A stretch of DNA of 64,000 nt, taken from Pelolinea sp. (GTDB lineage: Bacteria; Chloroflexota; Anaerolineae; Anaerolineales; Anaerolineaceae). Shown piece after piece: positions 1 through 8,827 of this stretch (position 1 is its first letter; the number at the start of each line of letters is the position of its first letter). The stretch lies in contig JAAZOD010000028.1 in assembly GCA_012797975.1 (NCBI GenBank), positions 1-64,000 of the forward strand, given 5' to 3'. The translations under genes were made by a program, and so were the position numbers. The notes under the pieces were generated by a model. It saw only the letters and a list, made by a program, of their open reading frames with translations, was not told the origin of the DNA and ran no database searches.

Positions 1-282
1 AATGCATTGTTCAGCTTTCCGTATGGCATCGCCCGTAGAAATGCTGAGCATGGGCTTCCCACGAAAACGTTCCATTGGCACCGTCGTATCCGCTGCCACA
101 ATCACCGCTTCCGCTTCCGCAATATCCTCTTTGGTCAGCTTATTGGAGACACCCCCCGCCCCATCCGTCTCCATCTTTACCTCGTACCCATGCTTCTTGC
201 CGGCTTTTTCCAGACTCTCAGCCGCCAGATAGGTGTGGGCAATGCCAGCCGGACATGATGCAACACCAACTATCTTTTTCAA
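1..282 (-). CDS. PTS fructose-type EIIB component, partial (C-terminus beyond left edge)
   Basis: The 94 visible residues match the N-terminus of a fructose-family PTS EIIB domain: a short beta strand, then the P-loop VGVASCPAGIAHTYLAAE whose Cys10 is the expected phosphorylation site, followed by the usual GxxNxLTxEDIxxA-type helix and a VIVAADTTVPMERF segment. EIIB passes phosphate from EIIA to the incoming sugar in the cytoplasm. The start is TTG at 282, chosen because GGAGG at 289-293 lies 6 nt upstream and the reading frame begins exactly at the conserved KKIVGVA strand. The gene follows the GH38 gene with overlapping signals, so it is the third or later gene of the operon; EIIA and EIIC parts, if present, lie left of the window. 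In MngA of E. coli a related PTS protein imports mannosylglycerate. Confidence 0.85.
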   Translation of the reverse strand, partial: MKKIVGVASCPAGIAHTYLAAESLEKAGKKHGYEVKMETDGAGGVSNKLTKEDIAEAEAVIVAADTTVPMERFRGKPMLSISTGDAIRKAEQCI

Positions 283-283
283 T

Positions 284-2980
284 CTATTCCTCCTGTCTCT
301 TCAAAACCAACAACATGTTCTTCAATTCTCCTTCTTTCATTGAGAGCGGGTCTCGACCTGCATCGCCGATCATTTCCTCCATTAAGTTCACATGCAGAAT
401 CTTTGCGCAGTCGAAACCAAGTTCGAGTTCACCTCCTTCAAGCAGTTTTTTTTCGCTATTGAAGATCTGCAAAACAAAGCCATCTTCTCGCTCGGATTTT
501 TTTAAAGTTCCAAAACTACCCAAAAAGTTTTTCACTTGCATGAATTGATAGTTTACCGGAAGGGTTTTTTCCAACCGATTGATGGGGAAATATGCAATGG
601 GATAGATAGTTTTATCAATGGTCTGATTCTGGTAGGCCATCTCATCTATGGCAAATTCAGTATAATCGCGCATGATCTGATTCCCATCAAACTTTTGATA
701 AAAGCCGATCCCAATATCGAAAAAGTTTTCTCCCAGCATTTGTTGCTCCGGCGCAGCAAAGATCTTGTTGGCAAGCCCGCTAGGTCTGCCGGGACGCCTG
801 TTCAGGTCCGGGAGACCCACGTAGCCAACCGACCGGAACAAGGTCAACTGGATATCGGAGAAATTCTCATTGACGAAATCATATTCTTTCAGACTGCGGG
901 TAAACACAGTCAACGTATATTCTTCGCCAACCGCCGAAACATGGTTCAGCAAGGGGCGGGTGCTGCAAGGTTCCTCAAAATATCCTTTTTCTTTCCAACC
1001 CTTCATTTCAACCGGATCGCAGGCACGTTGAACATACCCGAACTGCGTTCCTGCAAATGAGCATTGATTTTCCAAGCCCGTCCGGACACCCAGACACACG
1101 CGATGATCTTTCGCCTGGTTAAGTAATGTGCCATGAATTCGGATGACAGGAGAAGCCGAATTCAATTCAAACGTGATCGTGTACCCCAGCGGTGAATGAA
1201 CGAGATGATCTGCCCGTGCATCCAACGATTCGGGGATCATGACTGAGCCATGCAGTGTCATGCAAGCAAATTGTGGTGTCTGAACACATTCAACATACGC
1301 ATGGTCGAATGGATCGATAATGATGAGCTCTTTTTCTGGATCAGGATAGGAATAATCATAACTATCCCCTGCATCACCCCCATCCTGCAGATAGAGCATA
1401 CTATGCCATGTCTTTCCGATCTTTTTATCGGTTATCTGGATACCTTCGGGAACATATTCGATGACATAGCGTTCATTATGAATAGAATGGGAAGCATACT
1501 GCACGGATGCCGGAATCACTGCCACCTCATCCGTCTCTTTTACGGTGAATGTCCGATACCCGATCCCACTGAGCGGTCCAAAATCCACGACGATTTCGCT
1601 CTTATAGAACCACTTGTCTTCTTTCATCAAAGACTCGTCTTTGCGGACCACACCGCCATACACCATTTCCTGGTGCAATAACGAATAAGCCACCGTTTGT
1701 TGTTGCTGATCCAAAAGCCGGAAATGCGCTTTTTTTGAGATCACTGTCATTCTTGCAACAACCTGCCGTTCCCAGGGGATGGTATTGAAAAGAACCACAG
1801 CCGATTCCCCTTCAGGGCATGGCGGCAACGAAACAGCGACCAGCCGCATCAGATGGATCTTGGCCGCTTCGGAATAATTCAAGGCAGCCAGCCCATTCTC
1901 TTTCATCCAGCGGTTGGTCGCATCGACATGCGTTGCCGAGGCATGCGTCTGGCAGTTCACCAGGGTATACCAGGCTTTGTCTAAAATACCCTGATCATAG
2001 GGAATGCCCAGCGAATCGAGCATGGCCATCAACGGTTGGGTTTCGTAGGTCAGTGATCGTTCTGCTTTATCCAAGATGGCTTTGATATCGGCTCTGGCTG
2101 AGTTCATACCGGATAAATGAAGACGATGATACTGGGGGGAGTTGATCTCGGAACGGAAGGTTTTCAGCCCCCGGCCTTGCCCACGAACCCTGGCAAAATA
2201 CTCTTTCCAATTGGTATAGCGAAATTCCATATCAGGGAATTTTTGGTTGTAATATGCAATCAATTCATCAATATGAAGCATGATCGGATTTTGGTCAAAG
2301 CCAAGCGGAAAAACGAACTCGCCGGACAACGTGGAGCGGTCCAAAAGCCGCTGGATCAAACCATCCACCGCTATCTTGTTGTAATCCTCCGCTTCCCCGG
2401 TGAACAAGGTCTTGTCCATGAACGCATAGGTGCCATAGCCATACCCGGCCAGAAGCGTATGGCAAAGCACCTGGCTGCCATCATTGGATTCAAAGAAAAA
2501 TTCATTGCCAAGGCCATAGATATCGCCCACCCCTCTGGTAAAAACAAAGTCGTGAATCCCGAACTGGTTGAAGATCTTGGGGAAATCAATGGATTGACCG
2601 AATGGGTCTGCCAGATAAGCAATCAAGGAGGCCTTCCCCAATTTTTGTGCATGCCGGATGCCCAGCCGTAAATTATTGATCACGGATTCCCCACTGCACA
2701 GAAAAGGATCCAGTTGGGAAACAAAAGGCCCGATGATCAGTTTCTCCTGCGTTACCAGCTGACGGATTTTTGTTTCATCTTCGGGATGCACTTCCACATA
2801 CTCATCCACAGCAGCCGTTTGACCATCCAGGAAGAAGTCTTTGATCTTTCCTGCGTCAAATGCGCGCAGCATCTCGCGCATATTGTATGAGAAAACCACC
2901 ATCGAATCTTGAGAAGTGAAATACCAGAACGGATCCCAATGGGTATGGTGGATGCAGTGAGCGATTATCTTTTTTCCCAT
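284..2980 (-). CDS. Glycoside hydrolase family 38 alpha-mannosidase (MngB-like)
   Basis: This 898-residue protein has the family 38 layout. An N-terminal metal-site motif HTHWDPFW lies at residues 12-19 (His and Asp zinc ligands), the nucleophile motif ADPFGQS is near residue 125, and a long C-terminal beta-sandwich region typical of alpha-mannosidases follows. Position between a mannose-6-phosphate isomerase-like gene and a PTS EIIB gene points to hydrolysis of a phosphorylated mannoside in the cytoplasm, as MngB does with 2-O-(6-phosphomannosyl)-glycerate. No signal peptide is visible, which agrees with a cytoplasmic enzyme. I chose ATG at 2980 rather than an upstream in-frame ATG because it lies 4 nt after the stop of the preceding gene, has GGGAG within that gene's end, and starts directly before the conserved strand. 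The exact mannoside is unknown; an alpha-mannoside other than mannosylglycerate is possible. Confidence 0.85.
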   Translation of the reverse strand: MGKKIIAHCIHHTHWDPFWYFTSQDSMVVFSYNMREMLRAFDAGKIKDFFLDGQTAAVDEYVEVHPEDETKIRQLVTQEKLIIGPFVSQLDPFLCSGESVINNLRLGIRHAQKLGKASLIAYLADPFGQSIDFPKIFNQFGIHDFVFTRGVGDIYGLGNEFFFESNDGSQVLCHTLLAGYGYGTYAFMDKTLFTGEAEDYNKIAVDGLIQRLLDRSTLSGEFVFPLGFDQNPIMLHIDELIAYYNQKFPDMEFRYTNWKEYFARVRGQGRGLKTFRSEINSPQYHRLHLSGMNSARADIKAILDKAERSLTYETQPLMAMLDSLGIPYDQGILDKAWYTLVNCQTHASATHVDATNRWMKENGLAALNYSEAAKIHLMRLVAVSLPPCPEGESAVVLFNTIPWERQVVARMTVISKKAHFRLLDQQQQTVAYSLLHQEMVYGGVVRKDESLMKEDKWFYKSEIVVDFGPLSGIGYRTFTVKETDEVAVIPASVQYASHSIHNERYVIEYVPEGIQITDKKIGKTWHSMLYLQDGGDAGDSYDYSYPDPEKELIIIDPFDHAYVECVQTPQFACMTLHGSVMIPESLDARADHLVHSPLGYTITFELNSASPVIRIHGTLLNQAKDHRVCLGVRTGLENQCSFAGTQFGYVQRACDPVEMKGWKEKGYFEEPCSTRPLLNHVSAVGEEYTLTVFTRSLKEYDFVNENFSDIQLTLFRSVGYVGLPDLNRRPGRPSGLANKIFAAPEQQMLGENFFDIGIGFYQKFDGNQIMRDYTEFAIDEMAYQNQTIDKTIYPIAYFPINRLEKTLPVNYQFMQVKNFLGSFGTLKKSEREDGFVLQIFNSEKKLLEGGELELGFDCAKILHVNLMEEMIGDAGRDPLSMKEGELKNMLLVLKRQEE

Positions 2981-2984
2981 GACC

Positions 2985-4787
2985 TTACTCCCGCCAATCG
3001 CGAACCATAGCCTTATGCAGAACCAGCGGCTGTTTTCCTTTTGCCTTGATCTCAAAATCCTTCACCTGCGCAGGGAGCACAACCACATCCAGGTATTTTG
3101 CATCGTATTTACGGTCCGTATCTTCTGCAGATTCGATCTCTGCCTCCTCGCCATCCACCACCGTGAAAACGCAAAAACCATGATCGTTATGGCCGCAATA
3201 CGTCCCCCCTGCCCTCACATTCACCTTATAGGTTTCGAAATACATCAGGTCGGAATGCCCAACCAGGAATTCCTGATAATCTGCCTGATCGTTTACCAGA
3301 ACGGGATCGACCGCAACATTCTTGCTGACCCATTTTCCATCCCTGTTGAAATCCAGCGCTTTCTGCGCCAGCTGAGTATGGATGGGGCGCAACTTTCCAT
3401 TGTCATCCTTGCGCATGTAATCATAGATCTTATAGGTATAGGCATTAATCGTCAGACTGCCCAATTCAAGCACTACCTGGTTTCTACCTGAGCCGTGGAC
3501 GGTGCCTGCCGGCAGCAGCACCTGGAGACCGGGTTTGGAATCCAGCGCATTGATATACTCACGATACGGTATCCGTTCACCGCTGGATTCAGAAGCCATG
3601 CTGAGCTGTAAAAATTTCCGGCCATCCGCGCCATCTTTAAAGCCGCAATAGGTCTTTGCATCATGACCGGTGATAACAACGTAATATGCTTCACACTGAC
3701 CGGCAAAATCACCATGAATGCTCCTGGCCATTTCGTCAGTGGGATGGCACTGGATGGACATGTTGCCCATGCTATGCCAGGTATCATCATAGTTGAACCG
3801 GATGGGGAAATAACCGTTGAAACGGCTGTACAGTTCTTTTCCGATGATCTTCTCACCAACCGCATCCATGATGGTGAGAAAGGGAATATCCAGATAGCAT
3901 GCATTGACCTCCACCGCCACACTGGCTTCCGTGGCAATCAATTCAAACGACCAGGCGATCTTTGTTGCAACCTCGTCAGGAATATGGCGCAGTTTCTTAA
4001 TGAACTGACCGCCCCATACCCCATCGATATAAACCGGTTTCGGCCTGAAGGGTCGTTGACTGAGCGCAAGCAAGATCTCATGCAAAGCCACCGGTTCAAT
4101 ACAAGTAAATTGATCCTGGAAGTTCTCCAGAATATAGAAATCGAAGGGCTGCTTTTGGATCGCATTCCGCCGCAGCTTGGTCAAGACCTCCACATCCACA
4201 AAATATGCGCGGCGTGCCATGGCATCGAAATCAAGTTCGCCATCACTGCCAAGGTTCGTATATTTGTGATCGTTTATGCGAAAAGCAGCATCTTTGGGGG
4301 TGATATCAATATAGACGCTTTTCTCGGCAAATCCGGTAAACCGGTCATCGATGCAACCATATCCGTACAGGATTGTTTTTTCGTTGGGATCAAGATTTTT
4401 CAGGAAATTTTCCACTTTTTCGGAATCAAGAAAATCCTGGATCGTGCCGGAAAAGAGCTTGCCATAGATCAATTCTGGATCGCTCTTTCGATCTTCCGGC
4501 AAACACTCCGATACCAAGGCGTCGATCACCGGGCTGGGTTTGTAGAAAGTCCGGATATCGATGACACTCCTCGTGTCCGTTCTTTCAGCGATGAGCCAGG
4601 CGACCTTTTCGATGCTGGAGGTCATGTAACCATCCACCAGCAGCAATCCCTGTGAAAATCGGGAACCGATCCGATCCACGATTTTTTCGACCCCCTGCAC
4701 AACCGAACCCGTCGAGGGAAGCAAATCGGGGATCACATTGACCGCCTCCCGATCGTCAAACCTTACCGGATTAATAAGATAGCCCAT
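2985..4787 (-). CDS. Class I mannose-6-phosphate isomerase-like protein with long N-terminal extension
   Basis: The C-terminal half (about residues 330-600) is a type I phosphomannose isomerase cupin: the metal-site strand NMSIQCHPTDEMA and the later AGTVHGSG motif are both present. It would turn mannose 6-phosphate into fructose 6-phosphate. The first 320 residues form an extra region, including a VDGYMTSS loop, that resembles the N-terminal part of long isomerases found in some mannoside PTS operons; its role is not clear to me. ATG at 4787 was chosen because AAAGGAAG lies about 8 nt upstream and the residues before it in the longer frame look random. It is the first gene of the operon, 4 nt ahead of the GH38 gene, and sits downstream of a strong promoter with an inverted repeat. 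Confidence 0.8.
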   Translation of the reverse strand: MGYLINPVRFDDREAVNVIPDLLPSTGSVVQGVEKIVDRIGSRFSQGLLLVDGYMTSSIEKVAWLIAERTDTRSVIDIRTFYKPSPVIDALVSECLPEDRKSDPELIYGKLFSGTIQDFLDSEKVENFLKNLDPNEKTILYGYGCIDDRFTGFAEKSVYIDITPKDAAFRINDHKYTNLGSDGELDFDAMARRAYFVDVEVLTKLRRNAIQKQPFDFYILENFQDQFTCIEPVALHEILLALSQRPFRPKPVYIDGVWGGQFIKKLRHIPDEVATKIAWSFELIATEASVAVEVNACYLDIPFLTIMDAVGEKIIGKELYSRFNGYFPIRFNYDDTWHSMGNMSIQCHPTDEMARSIHGDFAGQCEAYYVVITGHDAKTYCGFKDGADGRKFLQLSMASESSGERIPYREYINALDSKPGLQVLLPAGTVHGSGRNQVVLELGSLTINAYTYKIYDYMRKDDNGKLRPIHTQLAQKALDFNRDGKWVSKNVAVDPVLVNDQADYQEFLVGHSDLMYFETYKVNVRAGGTYCGHNDHGFCVFTVVDGEEAEIESAEDTDRKYDAKYLDVVVLPAQVKDFEIKAKGKQPLVLHKAMVRDWRE

Positions 4788-4841
4788 AAAGAAACTTCCT
4801 TTGCAGCAAAGATGAACCATTAATCAAAATGTTATAACAAT

Positions 4842-4870
4842 ATAATAGTATTACATTACTATTCTGTCAA
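4842..4870 (-). promoter_or_regulatory. Sigma70-type promoter of the mannoside operon
   Basis: Read on the minus strand, TTGACA (4865-4870) is followed after 17 nt by TATTAT (4842-4847). The first start codon of the operon is 55 nt downstream of the -10 box. Confidence 0.75.
4844..4863. promoter_or_regulatory. Inverted repeat (candidate repressor operator) inside the mannoside operon promoter
   Basis: Seven-base arms AATAGTA and TACTATT flank 6 nt and fill almost the whole spacer between the -35 and -10 boxes. A protein bound here would block RNA polymerase. The ATAGTA half-site also occurs in the palindrome at 33332-33363 before the GntR-LacI hybrid regulator, with a different spacing. Confidence 0.6.
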
Positions 4871-5051
4871 TGAGGTGTATCAAATCAGGAGGAAAATCAT
4901 TTTTAGGGAATGATGAGCCGATCAACCTCACAAGATTTGATAGTTCTCCCACCCAAGTGCAGTATTTTCCAAACCATTTGTTGTAAAATCAAAAGAAAAC
5001 CAACCACCGTAGCCTTTGTATAGGCAGTACGACAGGACGAGGAAAATAGCA

Positions 5052-6701
5052 ATGCCACAATATGAATACAAAGTGATCAAAATCCCGCTGATCCAGCAGA
5101 CCTATTACTGCAGCTTCATGGCTTGCTTTGGCTGGCAGGTGCAGAACATGCAAGAAAGTGTGGACCGGGTGGTGAACCGCTCCATGGGTTTTTCCCACAA
5201 TACCAACTTCGGCAGCTTCAATGCCACCACGTACTTCCCCTCGCATACCAATCACGCCAACACGTACGGCTATTCGCGCAATCATGGCTGGGGCAGCCAG
5301 ATGAACATGGATGTCACGGACGTGGAAACCAGCCTGACCGTCACATTCTTCCGTGATGTTGCCATCCCATATCGCGGAGAATTGGTGGATATTGAAAACC
5401 GCTTCTTTGCCGCAACCCCCGCCTACCTGCAGCGTTGCGGCCGGGATAATAAAAAAAATGAGAGTCAATGGCCAGAACGTAAAGCAGTAGAAGCATGCGC
5501 CGATGCCGGGAGAGCTGTATTGGCACGTCGCCAACAGCAAGCACAGAATCCGGTGACCACTCAACAAAGCGCCCAGACCAGCACAACCACCACAACCCAA
5601 CCACAAACCCCCGTTCAGATCCCCTCCGAACCTGCCAGCGCAGCGATCCGCGAGATCGAGGTGACCCACAATGTGTTCCAATCCAATCAGGCAGGGCTGC
5701 AGATCCGGTTAAATTTCAGCATCAAAAACCGCAAAGGCATCCAGTGCCGGGCGGTGGCATACTTTTTCGATGAAGCACATAAACCGCTGCAGGATGTGAA
5801 CCAGCACTTTCAGACCGCGGACGGAAAGGTTTGCGTCGGCTCAACCTTTCAACCCGGATTTGAAGAAACCTTCTATAACAATTACATCCTGTTCCTGCCC
5901 TACAGCGAATTGGATCAAAAGGACGGAGAATACCGCCTTGGGCTGAATACCATGATCTATGACGATGTCACCAAGACCTTTTTGGCATCCTCTCCCGAGG
6001 TGTTTTTTCGCTATACGCAAAGCGGGCAAAGCAAACGCGGGGAAATGATCTCTGCCTCCACCATCCACACGGTCATCACTGAAAAACCCAAACCAAAGGA
6101 GAAAACCACCTCAACAACGCCAACCAAATCGGTGGTCGTTCCCCAACGTCCCAGCTTCAAGGAATATTCCAACAGCTTCTGCCAGAAAAATGGTTGGGAT
6201 GCACTAAACGAAGACCGCAAGGTCTTTCTGGAAGGATTATCGTACTGGTATAAAGATTACCAATCCAAGGAAGCGCAGGAACTTTTCCGAAAAGCGCTGT
6301 CCATGAATCCCCAAGAACCCATCTACTGGTCCTGGGTGTGCACCTCCTATTTCAACAAATTGCAGTTCGATGAAGCCATCACCCTTCTTAAAAAAGGTTT
6401 GAAAGAATTACCACAGCATCCCATCCTGCTTGCCCATCTCGGAAACGCCTATGTGCGAAAGGCCGATCTGGAGAATGCGCAGAAAATTGCGGACGAGCTG
6501 GCAGCATGCGAGGAGAAATTGGCAAAGATCGCCCGCTATGATCTGCTAGGGCAGATCGCAGAAGCGCGCCAGGAGTACAAGAATGCCATTCAATATTATG
6601 ACCAGGCGAATGAACTGCGCGACCCCGAAGCACAAAAAATCATGGTTTTCAACCAGGAGCGCTGCCGCAATCTGATGAAGCAAGGTAAAAAAGCCAAGTA
6701 A
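5052..6701 (+). CDS. Uncharacterised cytoplasmic protein with C-terminal TPR repeats
   Basis: The 549-residue product has three visible parts. Residues 1-130 form a conserved-looking globular segment that opens with YEYKVIKIP, of a type seen in small uncharacterised proteins. A Gln/Thr-rich linker follows, then a beta-rich middle domain around residues 190-320. A second Pro/Thr linker leads to a C-terminal tetratricopeptide region (about 390-540) that includes AQELFRKALSMNPQEPIYW and later repeat units. No signal peptide or membrane segment is visible. TPR units suggest protein-protein contacts. ATG at 5052 is preferred over an upstream ATG because GAGG lies 9-10 nt before it and the conserved segment begins there. 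It stands alone on the plus strand. I do not recognise a specific function. Confidence 0.7.
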   Translation: MPQYEYKVIKIPLIQQTYYCSFMACFGWQVQNMQESVDRVVNRSMGFSHNTNFGSFNATTYFPSHTNHANTYGYSRNHGWGSQMNMDVTDVETSLTVTFFRDVAIPYRGELVDIENRFFAATPAYLQRCGRDNKKNESQWPERKAVEACADAGRAVLARRQQQAQNPVTTQQSAQTSTTTTTQPQTPVQIPSEPASAAIREIEVTHNVFQSNQAGLQIRLNFSIKNRKGIQCRAVAYFFDEAHKPLQDVNQHFQTADGKVCVGSTFQPGFEETFYNNYILFLPYSELDQKDGEYRLGLNTMIYDDVTKTFLASSPEVFFRYTQSGQSKRGEMISASTIHTVITEKPKPKEKTTSTTPTKSVVVPQRPSFKEYSNSFCQKNGWDALNEDRKVFLEGLSYWYKDYQSKEAQELFRKALSMNPQEPIYWSWVCTSYFNKLQFDEAITLLKKGLKELPQHPILLAHLGNAYVRKADLENAQKIADELAACEEKLAKIARYDLLGQIAEARQEYKNAIQYYDQANELRDPEAQKIMVFNQERCRNLMKQGKKAK

Positions 6702-6765
6702 CAATTCCATGCTACTTTAAATTCGAACAGGATACTGATCCATCTTCATTAAATAATCATCTCTC

Positions 6766-7578
6766 TCATTCAGAGCCATTCTTCTGGAGATCGATCAATT
6801 GATAGGTATTTTCCCCAATGATCCATTGAATAATGGCAGGCATCTTGCCGCTGCCTAACAGAACATCCACCGCCGCATGGGTATATCGATCACTTTTCGC
6901 TTCCATGGAGAGGCTCATGAACACCCGCTGACCGGTACGCAGGTTTAACTTTTCCAATGGGAAAGCAGCCAGGATATAGTCCGTGCCGGCACCCCCATCA
7001 ATCTTGCTCTTGTGATCTTGATGGGCAAAACGGGCACTTTCCGGTTCCTGGATACCGGTTGGTTCATAAAAATAATAGGTATTGAGAGAGGGGAGATCCA
7101 CGATCGGCAGGTAGCTGGTATCCATGGCAAAGATCATCTGGTCCATGTTGTTCTCATCCACAATGTTCACTTTGCAACCGATGGCGCGAATGGCATCTCC
7201 TTCCACCGAGGTTGGTCTTTCAGGGATGACATCAAAAAAAGTGATCTTGGCATACAGATACTGTTCATCGGCGGCAAGGGTCAGCGATTTCACATCCAGG
7301 AAAGACAGCCGGTAGGGAGAGGGATTATCCTCCGCATTGAGAATTTCTTTGTTGGTTGCCATCATGACAAAATCATCCTGTTCATCATCGATAACGATCC
7401 CTCTGGCTATTGCACTTTCGACCTTTTGCACCTCAGAACGGGAAAGGAGCATGGCAACCCGATACAAATAGAGCGAATAGGCAATCACACCGATAAGCCC
7501 AACCAGGAACAGACGAAGAACCCATTTCAGCCATTCTTTCATTGAGCTTCTAAACCCTGATGCTTTTTCTTTTCCCAT
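6766..7578 (-). CDS. Membrane-anchored protein of unknown function
   Basis: The 270-residue product has one clear transmembrane helix near residues 15-38 (VLRLFLVGLIGVIAYSLYLY), preceded by a basic stretch, so most of the chain should lie outside the cytoplasm. The rest is a soluble beta-rich domain with no motif I recognise. The start at 7578 has GGAGGAG 6 nt upstream; the longer reading frame adds 32 arginine-rich residues without a ribosome site. It converges with the TPR-protein gene, with 64 nt between the stops and no obvious terminator hairpin. Confidence 0.65.
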   Translation of the reverse strand: MGKEKASGFRSSMKEWLKWVLRLFLVGLIGVIAYSLYLYRVAMLLSRSEVQKVESAIARGIVIDDEQDDFVMMATNKEILNAEDNPSPYRLSFLDVKSLTLAADEQYLYAKITFFDVIPERPTSVEGDAIRAIGCKVNIVDENNMDQMIFAMDTSYLPIVDLPSLNTYYFYEPTGIQEPESARFAHQDHKSKIDGGAGTDYILAAFPLEKLNLRTGQRVFMSLSMEAKSDRYTHAAVDVLLGSGKMPAIIQWIIGENTYQLIDLQKNGSE

Positions 7579-7706
7579 CGGTTCTCTCCTCCGTCTTCCA
7601 AATCGTATTTCCATTATCCCCTTCACCCTCTGAAAATGCAATCTGAGAGAACGGCAGGCCATCCGCACTCTCAAAAGGGAAGGGCCAAAAAAGCATTGGG
7701 TTTATT

Positions 7707-7737
7707 TTGCCCTCACAAATTTATATTCCGATACAAT
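7707..7737 (+). promoter_or_regulatory. Promoter-like sequence before the C45-type hydrolase
   Basis: TTGCCC (7707-7712) and TACAAT (7732-7737) are separated by 19 nt. The -10 box overlaps the most upstream ATG of the next gene, which favours the downstream ATG at 7766. Confidence 0.4.
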
Positions 7738-7765
7738 GAAGAAAAAGACCAGGAGCACAAAAACC

Positions 7766-8812
7766 ATGTACCACCCGCGATTGAAAGGCACTGCTTATGA
7801 AATGGGTCAGAAGATGGGCACAATCTTCAAAAAAAGCCACGCCCATTTTCCCATCCAACTGGACCCTTTCCAAATCCGTTTCGGGAAAGAAAGCGGGACT
7901 CTTCTCAAGCAATTCTTTCCCGAAGCGACGGAAGAGATCAGGGGAATCACGGACGTTCTCGGAATCGACAACGATATCTTCACCGCCTGGATGATGTGCA
8001 TGGGATGCTGCCTGGACATTCATGATGGGAAGAGTATGGAGACAAGGGGGTGCACAGTCTTCAGTTATCTACACAATGGTCGCACCTATCATGCCCGCAA
8101 CAATGATCTGCCCCCTTTCCTGAAAAAGGTCAGCAAAAGCATTTACTATCAGCCAGAGCATCGAAATCATTTCATTCTCAATACTTCCTCCTTCATCAAT
8201 GGAGAAGAAGGCATCAATGAACAGGGCTTCGTCGCAGCCATGACCTTTGTGGTCCCCCAATTGAATGAGATCCAGCCAGGCATCAATTCCGTTTTTCTGG
8301 TGCGTTATCTGCTGGAGAACTGCAACAGCGTGGCGGAAGGGCTGGCGGCATTGCGAAAGCTACCCATCGCTTCAAGCTGCAATATCATTCTTACAGACAA
8401 AGAGGGGAACATGGCCGCCGCAGAATGCAATCCTTTGGAAATCCATGTGCGCCAACCAGAGAAGAACAATCAGGGAGAACCCTTTCTCGTCGCCGTCAAT
8501 CATTTCACCTCACCGCATATGCGCAAGCATGAAGGCGGCGAGCACAATATTTCCCTCGCCGAAACTCGCTATCAAACAGCATATCGCGCTTTAAAAGGCC
8601 TGGAAGACAGCGACAGCGTGAAGTTCGCCCAAGCGATCTTGAGCGGAAAGCATGGTTTTCTGTGCCAATACGAGCAACAGGCCAATTTCGACACCATCTG
8701 GTCGTCGGTCTTTGCCATCTCCGATCAGAAGATATACAGGGCGGAAGGCAACCCGAAAAGCACAAGTTTTAAAGAAGATATGCGATTAGAGTTCACTTTT
8801 AAATGTCGCTGA
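7766..8812 (+). CDS. C45 family Ntn hydrolase (acyl-coenzyme A:6-APA acyltransferase-like)
   Basis: The 348-residue protein matches the C45 peptidase/acyltransferase family: an N-terminal LKGTAYEMGQKMG segment, the RGCTVF motif whose cysteine would become the N-terminal nucleophile after self-cleavage, the HARNNDL strand following it, and an NEQGFVAAM stretch. Members hydrolyse or transfer acyl groups on linear amides; the natural substrate here cannot be read from the sequence. No signal peptide is seen. ATG at 7766 is preferred because AGGAG lies 10 nt upstream and a probable -10 box overlaps the ATG at 7736. It is followed 15 nt later by the oxidoreductase gene, which seems to have its own promoter. 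Confidence 0.75.
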   Translation: MYHPRLKGTAYEMGQKMGTIFKKSHAHFPIQLDPFQIRFGKESGTLLKQFFPEATEEIRGITDVLGIDNDIFTAWMMCMGCCLDIHDGKSMETRGCTVFSYLHNGRTYHARNNDLPPFLKKVSKSIYYQPEHRNHFILNTSSFINGEEGINEQGFVAAMTFVVPQLNEIQPGINSVFLVRYLLENCNSVAEGLAALRKLPIASSCNIILTDKEGNMAAAECNPLEIHVRQPEKNNQGEPFLVAVNHFTSPHMRKHEGGEHNISLAETRYQTAYRALKGLEDSDSVKFAQAILSGKHGFLCQYEQQANFDTIWSSVFAISDQKIYRAEGNPKSTSFKEDMRLEFTFKCR

Positions 8813-8818
8813 TATAAT
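8813..8818 (+). promoter_or_regulatory. -10 box of a probably leaderless transcript
   Basis: TATAAT starts 1 nt after the stop codon of the preceding gene and ends 9 nt before the next ATG. With the usual 6-8 nt between a -10 box and the transcription start, the mRNA would begin at or next to the start codon. A TTCACT at 8792-8797 (15-nt spacer) is the best -35 candidate. Confidence 0.5.
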
Positions 8819-8827
8819 CACATTGAG

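Noticed and set aside
3663-4655. Open frame of 330 codons on the plus strand
   Set aside because: It is antisense to the isomerase-like gene, with no start signal and no motif.
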